Part shown: positions 45,616-56,667 of the stretch, in pieces
Layout of the letters: the number at the start of each line of letters is the position of its first letter
Numbering within the stretch: the stretch's first letter is position 1
Notes under the pieces: generated by a model
The model's input: only the letters and a program-made list of their open reading frames with translations
What the model was told of the DNA's origin: nothing
Databases searched by the model: none
Translations under genes and position numbers: made by a program
Source: Hymenobacter sp. GOD-10R
GTDB taxonomy: Bacteria > Bacteroidota > Bacteroidia > Cytophagales > Hymenobacteraceae
Direction of reading: 5' to 3'
Length of the DNA stretch: 64,000 nt
Assembly: GCF_035609205.1 (NCBI RefSeq)
Contig: NZ_CP141184.1
Span: 3,500,501 to 3,564,500, forward strand

Positions 45616-45762
45616 TTTGCGCCGTACAAGAAGTTCGTTGCAGGATACGGTAAGCAATATCCTTTTTTCTCGCCAGCTAACACTCCGAGCCGAAAACCCG
45701 TTGAAGCTCAACTGCCCAAGCCTTCGTGGCTTTTGATTAGCTCAACGAAACGTTTTTTGGTT

Positions 45763-46500
45763 ATGAGAAAACAGCTTGTTATAGCGGCCTTCGGCTTGCT
45801 TGCGATGCGCATGCCCGCGACGGCCCAAAATATGGACCTCGGCGGCGCCCTCGACCTGCCCCAGCTCGTCCAAACCCTGACCATGAGTGCCGCTATCCGG
45901 GCCGACGCAGAACGCCGGGCAACCGAGAAAGGCATCAAGCTATCCGATTCCGATGCGGCCACTACCAAGAGTACCGCACGCCTGACGTATACGCCCACCG
46001 CCAGTTTGCGGCAGCAAACGGTACAAAACCTAGCCCAACGCCTGCAAACCAGCAACCCGGCCCAAGCCAAAGCGTTGAACGCAGCCTTTGGGCCGGGCAA
46101 AACCGACTACGGCCAGCTGTACGCGGCGGGACTCAAAGGCTCCGGCTTTCAAGACAATGACGCAGCTAGCGCCTTGGCTGCGTACCTGGAAATAGCTTAT
46201 GTGGTAGCCAACAACGTGCAGGACACCAAGGCCATTACCCCCGCCATGGACCGCGGCTTACGCACGCAAGCGGCCGGTTTACTACGCAAAAACACCAGCC
46301 TGACCGATGCCAGCACCGTAGCAAAGCTAGGCGAAGAGCTAAAGCTGCAAACCCTTATCCTATTATCGGGGTGGCAGCAGAGCCTCAAAACCGGCCAAAC
46401 GGCAAGTTTCAGCAGCAACATTGCCCAGCAGTTTGCCAATCAATACCATTTCGACCTGACTCAGGTGAAGCTTACCGAACAAGGCTTCACGAAGAAGTAG
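45763..46500 (+). CDS. Secreted alpha-helical protein, DUF6683-like
   Basis: From the ATG at 45763 (MRKQLVIAAFGLLAMRM) the protein is 245 residues with a signal peptide ending ATAQN. The mature part is helical. The region LTYTPTASLRQQTVQNLAQRL, then SNPAQAKALNAAFG, then ALAAYLEIAYVVANNV recalls DUF6683 proteins, of unknown function. It follows the DUF3592 gene by 147 bases and is closed by a strong terminator. It may be the periplasmic last member of the cluster or a separate gene. Confidence 0.7.
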   Translation: MRKQLVIAAFGLLAMRMPATAQNMDLGGALDLPQLVQTLTMSAAIRADAERRATEKGIKLSDSDAATTKSTARLTYTPTASLRQQTVQNLAQRLQTSNPAQAKALNAAFGPGKTDYGQLYAAGLKGSGFQDNDAASALAAYLEIAYVVANNVQDTKAITPAMDRGLRTQAAGLLRKNTSLTDASTVAKLGEELKLQTLILLSGWQQSLKTGQTASFSSNIAQQFANQYHFDLTQVKLTEQGFTKK

Positions 46501-46548
46501 CTAACTGCAACGGCCGGTAATGCACTTTGCTTACTACTAAAATGAACA

Positions 46549-46582
46549 CAAAAAGCGCTGCCTAAATAGGCAGCGCTTTTAA
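46549..46582. terminator. Intrinsic terminator
   Basis: AAAAAGCGCTGCCTA / TAGGCAGCGCTTTT hairpin with a 2-base loop and T run, between the secreted protein gene and the convergent SDR gene. Confidence 0.87.
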
Positions 46583-46679
46583 CAATCTTTAGACAACTAT
46601 CAGGCAGCTACTTAGGCGCTTTGCCCTGAAATTCGATACTCGGTTGCGCTTCATTCTTTCGCCAGGACCTAGGTTGCTA

Positions 46680-47690
46680 CTACGGATGACCTTTACCACC
46701 GGCGGCACCATATATCTGACCGGTAGCGTAGCTGGCGCCGGGGTCGGCGAGCTGCACGTAAATCGAAGCTAGCTCAGCGGGCTGACCGGGCCGACCTAGG
46801 GGCGTGTCACCGCCAAACTTCTGCTGCTTTTCTGGGGTGGAGCCTCCTTTGGCTACCTGCAAGGGCGTCCAGATGGGGCCAGGAGCTACGCCATTCACGC
46901 GGATGCCTTTAGGCCCGAGCTGCTTAGCCAGCGACCGTACAAAGTTGGTGGTAGCGGCTTTCGTTTGCGCATAGTCGTAGAGGTCGGCGGAGGGGTCGGT
47001 GGCCTGTTCGGAGGTGGTACCAATGATGGCCGAGCCGGGCTTTAGGTGCGGCAACGCAGCTTTGATAATCCAGAACGGCGCGTAAATATTGGTCTTGATT
47101 GTCCAGTCGAATTGCTCGGTGGAGATGTCCAGAATGGACTCGTGCGACTGTTGTCGCGCAGCATTGCTGACCACAATATCCAACCCACCTAGCTGACGCA
47201 CAGCGTCATCCACGAGCTTCTTACAAAAGGCTTCGTCGCGCAGGTCGCCGGGAATAGCCACGGCTTTCTGCCCGGCCGCCTTGATGAGCTTCACCACTTC
47301 TTGGGCGTCGGGCTCCTCGGCGGGCAGGTAGTTGATGGCAACGTCGGCACCTTCGCGAGCGAAGGCAATGGCGGCGGCACGGCCCATGCCGGAGTCGCCG
47401 CCCGTAATCAGCGCTTTGCGGCCTTTCAGGCGGCCCGAACCTTTGTAGCTGTTCTCGCCGTGGTCGGGGCGCGGCTCCATTTTGCTGGCCAGTGCCGGCC
47501 AGGGCTGCTCCTGCGGTTTAAACGGCGGTTTGGGGTAGGCCGTGGTCGGATCTTTCAATGGTTCGGCGGCTACCTCAGCGGCATTATTTGCTCCTTCGGC
47601 AGATAATACAGGGCTTACAGCGGCAACAGCCAGGCTAGCGCCAAGACCGGTAAGTATCTGGCGACGATTGAGTTTATTTTCTTCTTCCAT
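46680..47690 (-). CDS. Short-chain dehydrogenase with Tat-type signal
   Basis: I chose the ATG at 47690 (MEEENKLNRRQILTGLG); an ATG four codons upstream is also possible. The twin-arginine-like start NRRQILTGLGASLAVAA precedes a spacer (PKPPFKPQEQPWPALASKM). A complete classical SDR follows: TGGDSGMG nucleotide loop, NAA of SNAARQQ, catalytic Ser in GTTSEQ, YDYAQTK (YxxxK) and the APGPIWTP loop. The PxPxFxxQxQPWPG-like leader and overall form match the YghA / general stress protein 39 group of SDRs. A Tat-exported SDR is unusual because the NAD(P) cofactor has to be loaded before export. It is monocistronic. Confidence 0.88.
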   Translation of the reverse strand: MEEENKLNRRQILTGLGASLAVAAVSPVLSAEGANNAAEVAAEPLKDPTTAYPKPPFKPQEQPWPALASKMEPRPDHGENSYKGSGRLKGRKALITGGDSGMGRAAAIAFAREGADVAINYLPAEEPDAQEVVKLIKAAGQKAVAIPGDLRDEAFCKKLVDDAVRQLGGLDIVVSNAARQQSHESILDISTEQFDWTIKTNIYAPFWIIKAALPHLKPGSAIIGTTSEQATDPSADLYDYAQTKAATTNFVRSLAKQLGPKGIRVNGVAPGPIWTPLQVAKGGSTPEKQQKFGGDTPLGRPGQPAELASIYVQLADPGASYATGQIYGAAGGKGHP

Positions 47691-47957
47691 ACTGACCTCC
47701 AACGACGCCAGCTACCTTTTAGTTAGTGCGTTTTCCGGGCAAATAGTCAAACCTGGGCCGTTTATGTAGAGACTTCAGTCTTTCTTCTGCTGACTGTAAG
47801 CAAGAGGCTTAAAACGATTTAGCAGCAGCTATTTGGCAAATTTCTTTATTTGTCGAACTTCAGGGCCACTCAACCAGCCACGGCTAGCCTGTTTCGCAGG
47901 CAGCTAGCTTGCCGGCCCAGCTCCTCCTTCCGTTCCCTCCCACCCAAAGCACTCTGT

Positions 47958-49958
47958 ATGGTCGTTCTTGCCCGTTACATATGGCCGCTGGCAGCCCTGT
48001 TTGCCGCCCCTGACCATACCGAACCTTCTACCGCAGCGCTTGCGCCGCCCGCAACTGTAGCGCCAAGCCAACCAGCAGCTTTTCAGCCCAGTGCTTTTCA
48101 CCCTTTGCCCCTGGGCGCTATCAAGCCTACGGGCTGGCTTCAGCGCCAACTGCGCATTCAGGCCGACGGCTTGAGTGGGCACCTCGATGAGTTCTGGCCC
48201 GACCTAGGGTCGAACAGCGCTTGGCTGGGCGGCTCAGGCGAGGGTTGGGAACGAGGTCCTTACTACCTCGACGGCCTGCTGCCCCTCGCCTACCTGCTCG
48301 ACGACCCTACGCTAAAGGCTAAGGCGCAAAAGTGGATCGACTGGACGCTGCAGAGCCAGCGTCCCGACGGTGGCATTGGCCCGGCCAAAAACAAAGACTG
48401 GTGGCCCAACATGCTGATGTTGAAGTGCCTCATGCAGTACCAAGAAGCCACCAACGATGCACGCGTGCTGCCGCTGATGGAACGGTATTTCGCTTACCAG
48501 AGCAGCCAGCTAGCTGCTACTCCGCTACACGAATGGGCCAAATACCGCTGGGCCGAGGAGTTGCTGCCAATTCGCTGGACCTATGAAAAGACCAAGAACC
48601 CGCAGCTGCTCACGCTGGCGGCGCAACTAGCCGAGCAAGGCTACAACTGGCAGCAGCTATACGCTAACTTTCCATTCACGAGCCCGACCAACGTGGAGAG
48701 CCTAGGTCTGAAGGGTGGCTTGTCGGAAACGTCGTTGCAGGCCCACGGCGTGAACAACGCCATGGCTCTAAAAATGCCTGTGTTATGGGGCATGACGGGC
48801 GGTATCCCTGCCGATCGGCAGAGCATCTACCAGCAGCTACGCATGCTCGACCAGTACCACGGGCTACCTAACGGCATGTACAGCGGCGATGAGCACTTCG
48901 CGGGCCGTAATCCGTCGCAAGGCATCGAACTGTGTGCGGTGGTGGAGGCTCAGTATTCCTACGAGGAACTGCTAGCGTTGCTCGGCGACCCTACTTTTGG
49001 CGACCGGCTGGAGAAAATCACCTTCAACGCGCTGCCCGCCACCTTCGACCCCACCATGTGGGCTCACCAGTACGACCAGCAGCCTAACCAGGTGCTGGTG
49101 AGCAAAGCTAAGCGGCCGTGGTCGACCAATGGCGACGATTCCAACGTGTTTGGGCTGGAGCCGTGGTTTGGTTGCTGCACGGCCAACATGCACCAAGGCT
49201 GGCCCAAGTTCACCTCTCACCTATGGATGGCCTCACCCGACGGCGGGCTGGTGGCGGCCGCTTACGCACCCAACAAGGTAACGGCGCCCGTGCGCGGCGG
49301 TGAGGTCATTACGATTCGGGAAGATACTGATTATCCGTTCCGGGAAACCGTCCGCTTCACGGTGGAAAACGGAGCCAAACAGCCGTTCGCGCTGCGTTTG
49401 CGCATTCCAGCCTGGGCCACGAAGGCCACTGTTACGGTCAACGGCAAACCGGCGAAAAGGCCCAAAGCAGGCACCTTCTACGTGCTGGAGCAAGCCTGGA
49501 AAGCCAACGATGTGGTGGAGCTTCGCCTGCCCATGGAGGTGCGCGTACCGGCTGGGTTCAACCAATCGGTGTCGGTGGAGCGTGGGCCGCTGGTGTACGC
49601 GCTGAAGCTAGGAGAAAGCTGGTCGAAGCTGCGCGACCGGCCCACTGCGGCCGACGATTATGAGGTGCACGCCACCACGCCCTGGAACTACGGCCTGCTG
49701 CTAGGTACCAAGCCCGCTGCGGCCTTTAAGGTGCAGGAAAGACCAACGACAGGCGTCGTTTTTTCGCCCGGCGAAGCCCCCGTTGAACTGCGCGTGTCTG
49801 GCGTGCGGTTGCCTCAGTGGGAGCTAGCTCAGAACTCGGCTGCTCCAGTGCCCGCAAGCCCAGTGACTCGGCCTACTGGCGCTCAGTCTGAAACCCTTAC
49901 CCTTATTCCGTATGGTGCGGCCAAGCTGCGCATTACGTCGTTTCCGGTGGTGAAGTGA
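47958..49958 (+). CDS. Glycoside hydrolase family 127-type (DUF1680) beta-L-arabinofuranosidase-like enzyme
   Basis: From the ATG at 47958 (MVVLARYIWPLAALFAAP) the protein is 666 residues with an N-terminal export signal. The (alpha/alpha)6 barrel begins FHPLPLGAIKPTGWLQRQL. Conserved GH127 elements are GIELCAVVEAQYS (Glu-x-Cys, about residues 322-324) and WFGCCTANMHQGW (Cys-Cys, about 405). Together these are the four ligands of the zinc-cysteine active site known from GH127, with one Cys as nucleophile. A beta-sandwich domain ends the protein. Arabinose-containing plant polymers are likely substrates. It is convergent with an SGNH hydrolase, and a GH97 gene lies beyond that. Confidence 0.88.
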   Translation: MVVLARYIWPLAALFAAPDHTEPSTAALAPPATVAPSQPAAFQPSAFHPLPLGAIKPTGWLQRQLRIQADGLSGHLDEFWPDLGSNSAWLGGSGEGWERGPYYLDGLLPLAYLLDDPTLKAKAQKWIDWTLQSQRPDGGIGPAKNKDWWPNMLMLKCLMQYQEATNDARVLPLMERYFAYQSSQLAATPLHEWAKYRWAEELLPIRWTYEKTKNPQLLTLAAQLAEQGYNWQQLYANFPFTSPTNVESLGLKGGLSETSLQAHGVNNAMALKMPVLWGMTGGIPADRQSIYQQLRMLDQYHGLPNGMYSGDEHFAGRNPSQGIELCAVVEAQYSYEELLALLGDPTFGDRLEKITFNALPATFDPTMWAHQYDQQPNQVLVSKAKRPWSTNGDDSNVFGLEPWFGCCTANMHQGWPKFTSHLWMASPDGGLVAAAYAPNKVTAPVRGGEVITIREDTDYPFRETVRFTVENGAKQPFALRLRIPAWATKATVTVNGKPAKRPKAGTFYVLEQAWKANDVVELRLPMEVRVPAGFNQSVSVERGPLVYALKLGESWSKLRDRPTAADDYEVHATTPWNYGLLLGTKPAAAFKVQERPTTGVVFSPGEAPVELRVSGVRLPQWELAQNSAAPVPASPVTRPTGAQSETLTLIPYGAAKLRITSFPVVK

Positions 49959-49974
49959 GCTGCGGCCACCTTCT

Positions 49975-50062
49975 AAAACGGTCATTCCGAACAACGTGAG
50001 GAATCTGAATACCACTCAAGCTGGCGATTCAGATTCCTCACGTTGTTCGGAATGACCGTTTT
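49975..50062. repeat. Perfect 36-bp inverted repeat between convergent genes
   Basis: Arms 49975-50010 and 50027-50062 are exact reverse complements (AAAACGGTCATTCCGAACAA... outward to the end) with a 16-base loop. The arm contains GTCATTCCGAA and GAGGAATCTGA, shared with the element at 51124-51204. The flanking A/T4 makes it a bidirectional terminator as well. Confidence 0.88.
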
Positions 50063-50079
50063 GGCTTTACTATTTGTTC

Positions 50080-51072
50080 CTAACTTTTCTTCAGCGGCGC
50101 GGCTTTGCGGGCGGCACGCACTTGCTCGGCTGCAACGCGTTGCAGCCGTTCGGCATCTTGGGGCGTAATACCTAGGTCGGCGGCGGCTTGCTCTTTGGCA
50201 CCAAGTGTACGCGGATCTTTACCGGTTATTTCGGCAAACAGCACGCAGGCGTTCAGGTACGAACCCCAGTTGCTAGGGTGGTAGTTATCGGCGCCCCATA
50301 GGTTGACTTTGCCGGCTTCGGGGCTGTAGGGGTTGCGAATGGCTACGCCTTCCTTGATAGCCCGCAGCCACGCATCGCCGGCGGGCGCCACGCCGGCCAT
50401 GTGGCCGTTCTGCTGAGCTAGCCCGTAGTAGCCGCGGTTCAAATCCTGGGTCATCGAGTCGACGGGCAGGCCGCTGTAGGCTTTGCCCTCGGGGTAGGTT
50501 TGGTCGGCGCGGGCCCAGGTTTCGTAGAGGTATACCTTGGCGCTAGGGTTGCGGGCGTGCACGGTTTGCTCCAAGCGAGTGCCGTACTCTTGGAACAAAT
50601 CAGGGTGGCCGGTGCGGCGGGCAGGGAGCGTCCACATGCTGTGCTCTTGCAATACCACTGCGTCCCAACCTGGTTTATCGACTACGGCGCGGGCACTGTC
50701 GTAGTGAAACTTTAAGGGCATGCCGCTAATCGACTCTAAATGTACTTCATAGGCTAGCCCTGCTTCGTCGGTGAGCTTCTTGAAAATGGCCGGAATGCCG
50801 CCCCACGGCCCACCTCGCTCGTGCCGTGGGCTGCGCTCGGGCACTGTCGCATTTTCGTCGGTAATGGCAGCGGTGTTGTACTTCAGCACGGGCTCAAAAT
50901 GCCCATGGAAGAAGCTGTTCCCAACGAACAGAATTATCACGGGCTTCTTCCCCGCAGCTTTGGTCATCGGTTTGGTCGCCGGGGAAGGTTGCGCGGTAGC
51001 TAGCGTAGCAAAACCTAGCCCCAGACCTAGCAAGGTTAAGCGGCGTACTGTGTTGAGGAAGTGTAGTGGCAT
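50080..51072 (-). CDS. Secreted SGNH-type hydrolase (DUF4886-like)
   Basis: The 330-residue protein has a signal peptide (to about FATLATAQ). Block I reads FVGNSFFHGH with Ser in GNS, an SGNH/GDSL variant. The C-terminal block has Asp and His in WGADNYHPSNWGSYL, completing the Ser-Asp-His set. Other conserved parts are DAVVLQEHSMW and VYLYETWARAD. It is probably an esterase acting on acylated carbohydrates, given the GH127 and GH97 genes on either side. Repeats of the GTCATTCCGA family stand on both sides of the gene. Confidence 0.85.
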   Translation of the reverse strand: MPLHFLNTVRRLTLLGLGLGFATLATAQPSPATKPMTKAAGKKPVIILFVGNSFFHGHFEPVLKYNTAAITDENATVPERSPRHERGGPWGGIPAIFKKLTDEAGLAYEVHLESISGMPLKFHYDSARAVVDKPGWDAVVLQEHSMWTLPARRTGHPDLFQEYGTRLEQTVHARNPSAKVYLYETWARADQTYPEGKAYSGLPVDSMTQDLNRGYYGLAQQNGHMAGVAPAGDAWLRAIKEGVAIRNPYSPEAGKVNLWGADNYHPSNWGSYLNACVLFAEITGKDPRTLGAKEQAAADLGITPQDAERLQRVAAEQVRAARKAAPLKKS

Positions 51073-51123
51073 TTACAAGAACAAAAGGGGTTGTGTTTGA
51101 ACAGCGTCACATGGTGCTTAAAC

Positions 51124-51204
51124 TGTCATTCCGAATGAAAAGAGGAATCTGAGTTAACGTTCGTAACGATTCAACTCAGATTCCTCCTTTCATTCGGAAT
51201 GACA
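51124..51204. repeat. Second GTCATTCCGA-family inverted repeat
   Basis: Arms 51124-51155 and 51173-51204 (32 bases, one mismatch) begin TGTCATTCCGAATGAAA and include GAGGAATCTGA, as in the element at 49975. It lies between two minus-strand genes (GH97 stop, SGNH start). It resembles the dispersed GTCATTCCGA...GAGGAATCT repeats known from many bacteria. There is no T run, so termination is uncertain. Confidence 0.82.
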
Positions 51205-51226
51205 AATAAGATCAAACAGAATCTAT

Positions 51227-53461
<2,235 letters not shown>

Positions 53462-53542
53462 CTAAGAGCGTCGGATAGCACTTAACTCAGCTATAGTATA
53501 ACGGCACAGTTTGTCGTAACGCCTACTTTCTCAGATCAGCAG

Positions 53543-54187
53543 CTAGTGCACAAAACTTAGCTTCAGCCCTAGCTCTGGCACAGGCCAAAAGTGCTGGATT
53601 GTGGCGTCTGCCAAAACCTGTGCATTCCATAGCCCCAGACCGGCATAGGCATCTAGTAGGCCATGACCGCCTAACCGCCGCTGCATGCCCCAGAGCGCGG
53701 TGATGGAGGTGTACTCGTAATTATATCCTCGATAATCCCGTTTGTACCACCAGCAACTGGCCGTTTGCAAAGCGAGGTAGTTGCCCACAAAAGGCCCAGT
53801 GGCTCGTCCGTGCTGCTGGCGCTTCTGTTGGTTGTAGTAGTGGCGCACGCCCACATCATAGCCGAGCGAGTTCAAACCAATAGGCCGCTCAGGCCGGAAC
53901 GAGTTACGCTCTTCGCCAAACAGATAAATTCCGCTGAACCCGCTGGCATATAGGCTCCATCTTCGACTAAACTGCAACTCAAAGCCTGGCACCACCGGCA
54001 GCGCCAAACCACCCGAACCGAAGGCAAAGCCTCGTGTGAGCCCCGTGCCGAGCTTGAGCATGACCGATCTTGTAGCTACCAGAGCAGCCACCGAATCCTT
54101 TGAAACAGTCGTTATGGTCTGGGCGGTTGCCGATACTGTGAGGCCAAACACGAGCCCGCCTACAATGAGAACTAAACGAGGTGACAT
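53543..54187 (-). CDS. Outer-membrane beta-barrel-type protein of unknown function
   Basis: From the ATG at 54187 (MSPRLVLIVGGLVFGLTV) the protein is 214 residues with a signal peptide ending SATAQ. Alternating aromatic and hydrophobic strands (LQFSRRWSLYASGFSGIYLFGEE, YDVGVRHYYNQQ, GPFVGNYLALQTASCWW, YEYTSITALWGMQRRLGG) and the ending PELGLKLSFVH fit a small 8-strand barrel. I cannot name a family. It may be transcribed together with GH97 through the hairpin at 53400-53442. Confidence 0.72.
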   Translation of the reverse strand: MSPRLVLIVGGLVFGLTVSATAQTITTVSKDSVAALVATRSVMLKLGTGLTRGFAFGSGGLALPVVPGFELQFSRRWSLYASGFSGIYLFGEERNSFRPERPIGLNSLGYDVGVRHYYNQQKRQQHGRATGPFVGNYLALQTASCWWYKRDYRGYNYEYTSITALWGMQRRLGGHGLLDAYAGLGLWNAQVLADATIQHFWPVPELGLKLSFVH

Positions 54188-54579
54188 AGATTGTGGAATT
54201 TCACAGCCTTTTCGTTGCTTGAGGCTTCTCCCCAAGTAGGTTGTCCTTTCGACCAGCGGAGAATTCTTGCGAGGAGCGGTAAGGTCTACCTAGCGTCAGC
54301 CCCTTTACGCTTCACGCGGTAGCCGCGGGCGCGGGCATAGGTGTGGGTAAACGGCGAGCAGCACCTGCTACTGGAGAGCCCCGTGGCTATTTGTTGCTCT
54401 AAAATTAGCAGCCCTTTTCCTCCTCTCCAATGCTCACGTACATGCACTGGCGATACGGCCTACCAAATTGCCAGAACCTCCCCCTGAGTTGTCAACACCT
54501 AGCTCTATAAGCAAAATGCCGCGCCCTAGGAGGACGTGGCATTTGCTTGTTGAGTTGTAATGCGGAAATCCGTTCGGCG
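54188..54579. other. Intergenic region
   Basis: About 390 bases with no supported gene. A hairpin AATGCCGCGCC / GGACGTGGCATT around 54514-54543, with one mismatch, may end the threonine-aldolase-like gene. The part near 54187 should carry the barrel-protein promoter. Confidence 0.4.
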
Positions 54580-55608
54580 CTACGCTCGGCTATAGGTACG
54601 GAGTGCCTCGATAAACTGATCGACGGCGTGCGCCGGCGTGGCCCACGAGGTAATCAGGCGGATGGCCGACTGCTGCGCGTCCACTTGCTTCCAGACGTAA
54701 AAGCCGAACTCACCCTTGAGTTGATCAATAACGGTGTTAGGCAGAATGGGGAAGATCTGGTTGGTTTCGGACACGGTTAGCAGGTGATACCCTAGCTCCT
54801 GCACTACGCGAGCTATTTTCTGCGCCATGGCATTGGCGTGCGCTGCTAGCTCAAACAGCAGTCCATCCTGCAAAAGCGTCGCAAACTGCACTCCGAGCAC
54901 CCGGCCTTTTGCGAGCAGGGCGCCCCGCTGTTTTAGGTGGTATTTGAAGTCGGGCTGCAACGCGGGGTTGTTGATGACGATGGCTTCGCCCAGCAGGGCA
55001 CCGCATTTTGTGCCACCTAGGTAGAACGCATCGGTGAGCCGGCCAATGTCGGCTAGGGTTAGGTTGGTAGAGGCAGCGAGGGCCATGGGCAGGCGGGCGC
55101 CATCGAGGTAGAGCAGCAGGCCATTGGCGCGGCAATACTCCGAGAGAGCCGTCAGCTCGTCCTTGGTGTAGGTGGTACCGATTTCGGTGGAATTAGAGAT
55201 GTACACTACCCGCGGCTTTACCGTGTGGTAGGGCGGCGATTTTTGAAGTAATGGCGCCACGTCTTCCGGCCGCAACTTACCATCGGGTGTGGCGGCTACT
55301 TCGATTTTGTGCCCCGTAGCCTCAATGGCGCCCGCCTCGTGCACGAAAATATGACCCGTTTGGGCCGCAATAACCGACTCATACGACTTCAGGAAGGCAT
55401 TTAGCACGAGCAGGTTGGCGATGGTGCCGCCGTGTACGAAATGCACGTCTGCCGCCGGATTTTCGAGTTGGCTCCTTAACAACTCAATGGCTTGCGTAGA
55501 GAATTCATCGAAGCCATAGCCAACCTGCTGCGACAAATTGGTACGCGTTAGTGCTTCCAGAATAGCGGGGTGACACCCTTCAGTGTAATCGTTGGTGAAC
55601 AGAATCAT
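54580..55608 (-). CDS. Threonine aldolase / beta-eliminating lyase family PLP enzyme
   Basis: From the ATG at 55608 (MILFTNDYTEGCHPAILEAL) the protein is 342 residues, the normal length of low-specificity threonine aldolases. Conserved parts are the N-terminal NDYTEGCHP, VHGGTIANLLVLNAFL (PLP phosphate region), HIFVHEAGAIEATGHK, LYLDGARLP (PLP-binding Asp) and FYLGGTKCGALLGEAIV with the Schiff-base Lys. It would cleave L-threonine or allo-threonine to glycine and acetaldehyde. The gene stands alone. Confidence 0.88.
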   Translation of the reverse strand: MILFTNDYTEGCHPAILEALTRTNLSQQVGYGFDEFSTQAIELLRSQLENPAADVHFVHGGTIANLLVLNAFLKSYESVIAAQTGHIFVHEAGAIEATGHKIEVAATPDGKLRPEDVAPLLQKSPPYHTVKPRVVYISNSTEIGTTYTKDELTALSEYCRANGLLLYLDGARLPMALAASTNLTLADIGRLTDAFYLGGTKCGALLGEAIVINNPALQPDFKYHLKQRGALLAKGRVLGVQFATLLQDGLLFELAAHANAMAQKIARVVQELGYHLLTVSETNQIFPILPNTVIDQLKGEFGFYVWKQVDAQQSAIRLITSWATPAHAVDQFIEALRTYSRA

Positions 55609-56073
55609 AGGTATTCGCTTGCGGAAGAATAAGCCGAGCCGCCGCAACACTCTGCTAGCGGTGGCAGCTAGGCACTAGGTAAGTGGGTTTATGGACAGCA
55701 GATTGCCCGAAGAGTTGCGCCTAGGCGCCGGCAAAGCTAGCGCCAAGTGCGTCAGTGTAACCGTTTTTCAGGACCTAGTTCAACCCGATTTTTCTACAAT
55801 TCAGTCGCTTTTTTACCAGCTACTGTATTTCCACCTAGGTGTAGCAGAAGCGGGTCCCGGGTTTAGGGCCGCTACTTGATTCGTTTTAACACGTCAACTA
55901 CTCGGCTCATGCTCAACGCTGCCTCTCTCTTTTTGGTCGCTCGCCGTTTGCTAGTTTTAGGAGTACGCCCGGCTTTTTTCCAGCTAATCCCCCTATGATT
56001 ACCGGCAAGCCGCATCACGGCTTATTTAGAAGCGATTATAAAGTACCAGCCACTTAACCATCAACAACTTAGT
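55609..56073. other. Divergent intergenic region
   Basis: About 465 bases between the divergent aldolase and NUDIX genes. A 62-codon frame at 55691-55879 is open but has no homology that I recognise and a coding-unlike composition. No RNA or strong hairpin was seen. Confidence 0.4.
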
Positions 56074-56469
56074 ATGATTGACAAAGTAGCCTGGCTGCAC
56101 CTGGAAGAAGGTAAAGTGCTGAGTACGCGCAGCCGTGGCAAAGACCGGTATTATTTTCCCGGCGGCAAACGCGAACCAGGCGAGACTGACGCTGAAACGC
56201 TGCTGCGCGAAATTGAGGAAGAGCTTACCGTTGCGCTCGACCCAGCTAGCCTGTTGTACGCAGGCACGTTTGAAGCCCAAGCCCACGGGCATCCGGAGGG
56301 TGTATTGGTGCGCATGACCTGCTACCGAGCCCGCTACCAAGGCACGCTGCAACCCGCTGCCGAAATCGAAGAACTGGCCTGGCTAACCTACAAAGACCGC
56401 GACCGGGTATCGGCGGTCGATCAAATCATTTTTGACTGGCTGAAGGAACGCGGCTTACTAACGGATTAG
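56074..56469 (+). CDS. NUDIX hydrolase
   Basis: The 131-residue protein has one Nudix fold. The Nudix box GGKREPGETDAETLLREIEEEL fits Gx5Ex7REUxEE, but the following Gly-hydrophobic position is Thr-Val (LTV), a mild deviation. It would hydrolyse a nucleoside diphosphate linked to another moiety; the substrate is not predictable. The N-terminal strand DKVAWLHLEEGKVLSTRS and C-terminal DQIIFDWLKERGLL are as in MutT-like NTP pyrophosphohydrolases. Confidence 0.9.
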   Translation: MIDKVAWLHLEEGKVLSTRSRGKDRYYFPGGKREPGETDAETLLREIEEELTVALDPASLLYAGTFEAQAHGHPEGVLVRMTCYRARYQGTLQPAAEIEELAWLTYKDRDRVSAVDQIIFDWLKERGLLTD

Positions 56470-56470
56470 C

Positions 56471-56511
56471 CCTCACCCGGCCCCTCGCCAAAACAGAGAG
56501 GCCGGGTGGGA
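56471..56511. repeat. CCCTCACCC-type hairpin after the NUDIX gene
   Basis: CACCCGGCC (56474-56482) and GGCCGGGTG (56501-56509) form a stem right after the NUDIX stop codon. It is of the same CCTCACCC-type as the compound element at 39644-39787. It has no T run. Confidence 0.55.
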
Positions 56512-56667
56512 ACCACATTTCATGTGGACTTTTGCCTAATTCAGTCGGGACTTGCTACACTCGTGGCGCGTCTTCTTGGCGGGCACCTTGCTCTTTCTCC
56601 TGCTCAACATGTTGTGCGTGGCAGGCGGCTCGTACCTGGCAACCTAATTTATCTGTTACTTGGCAGC

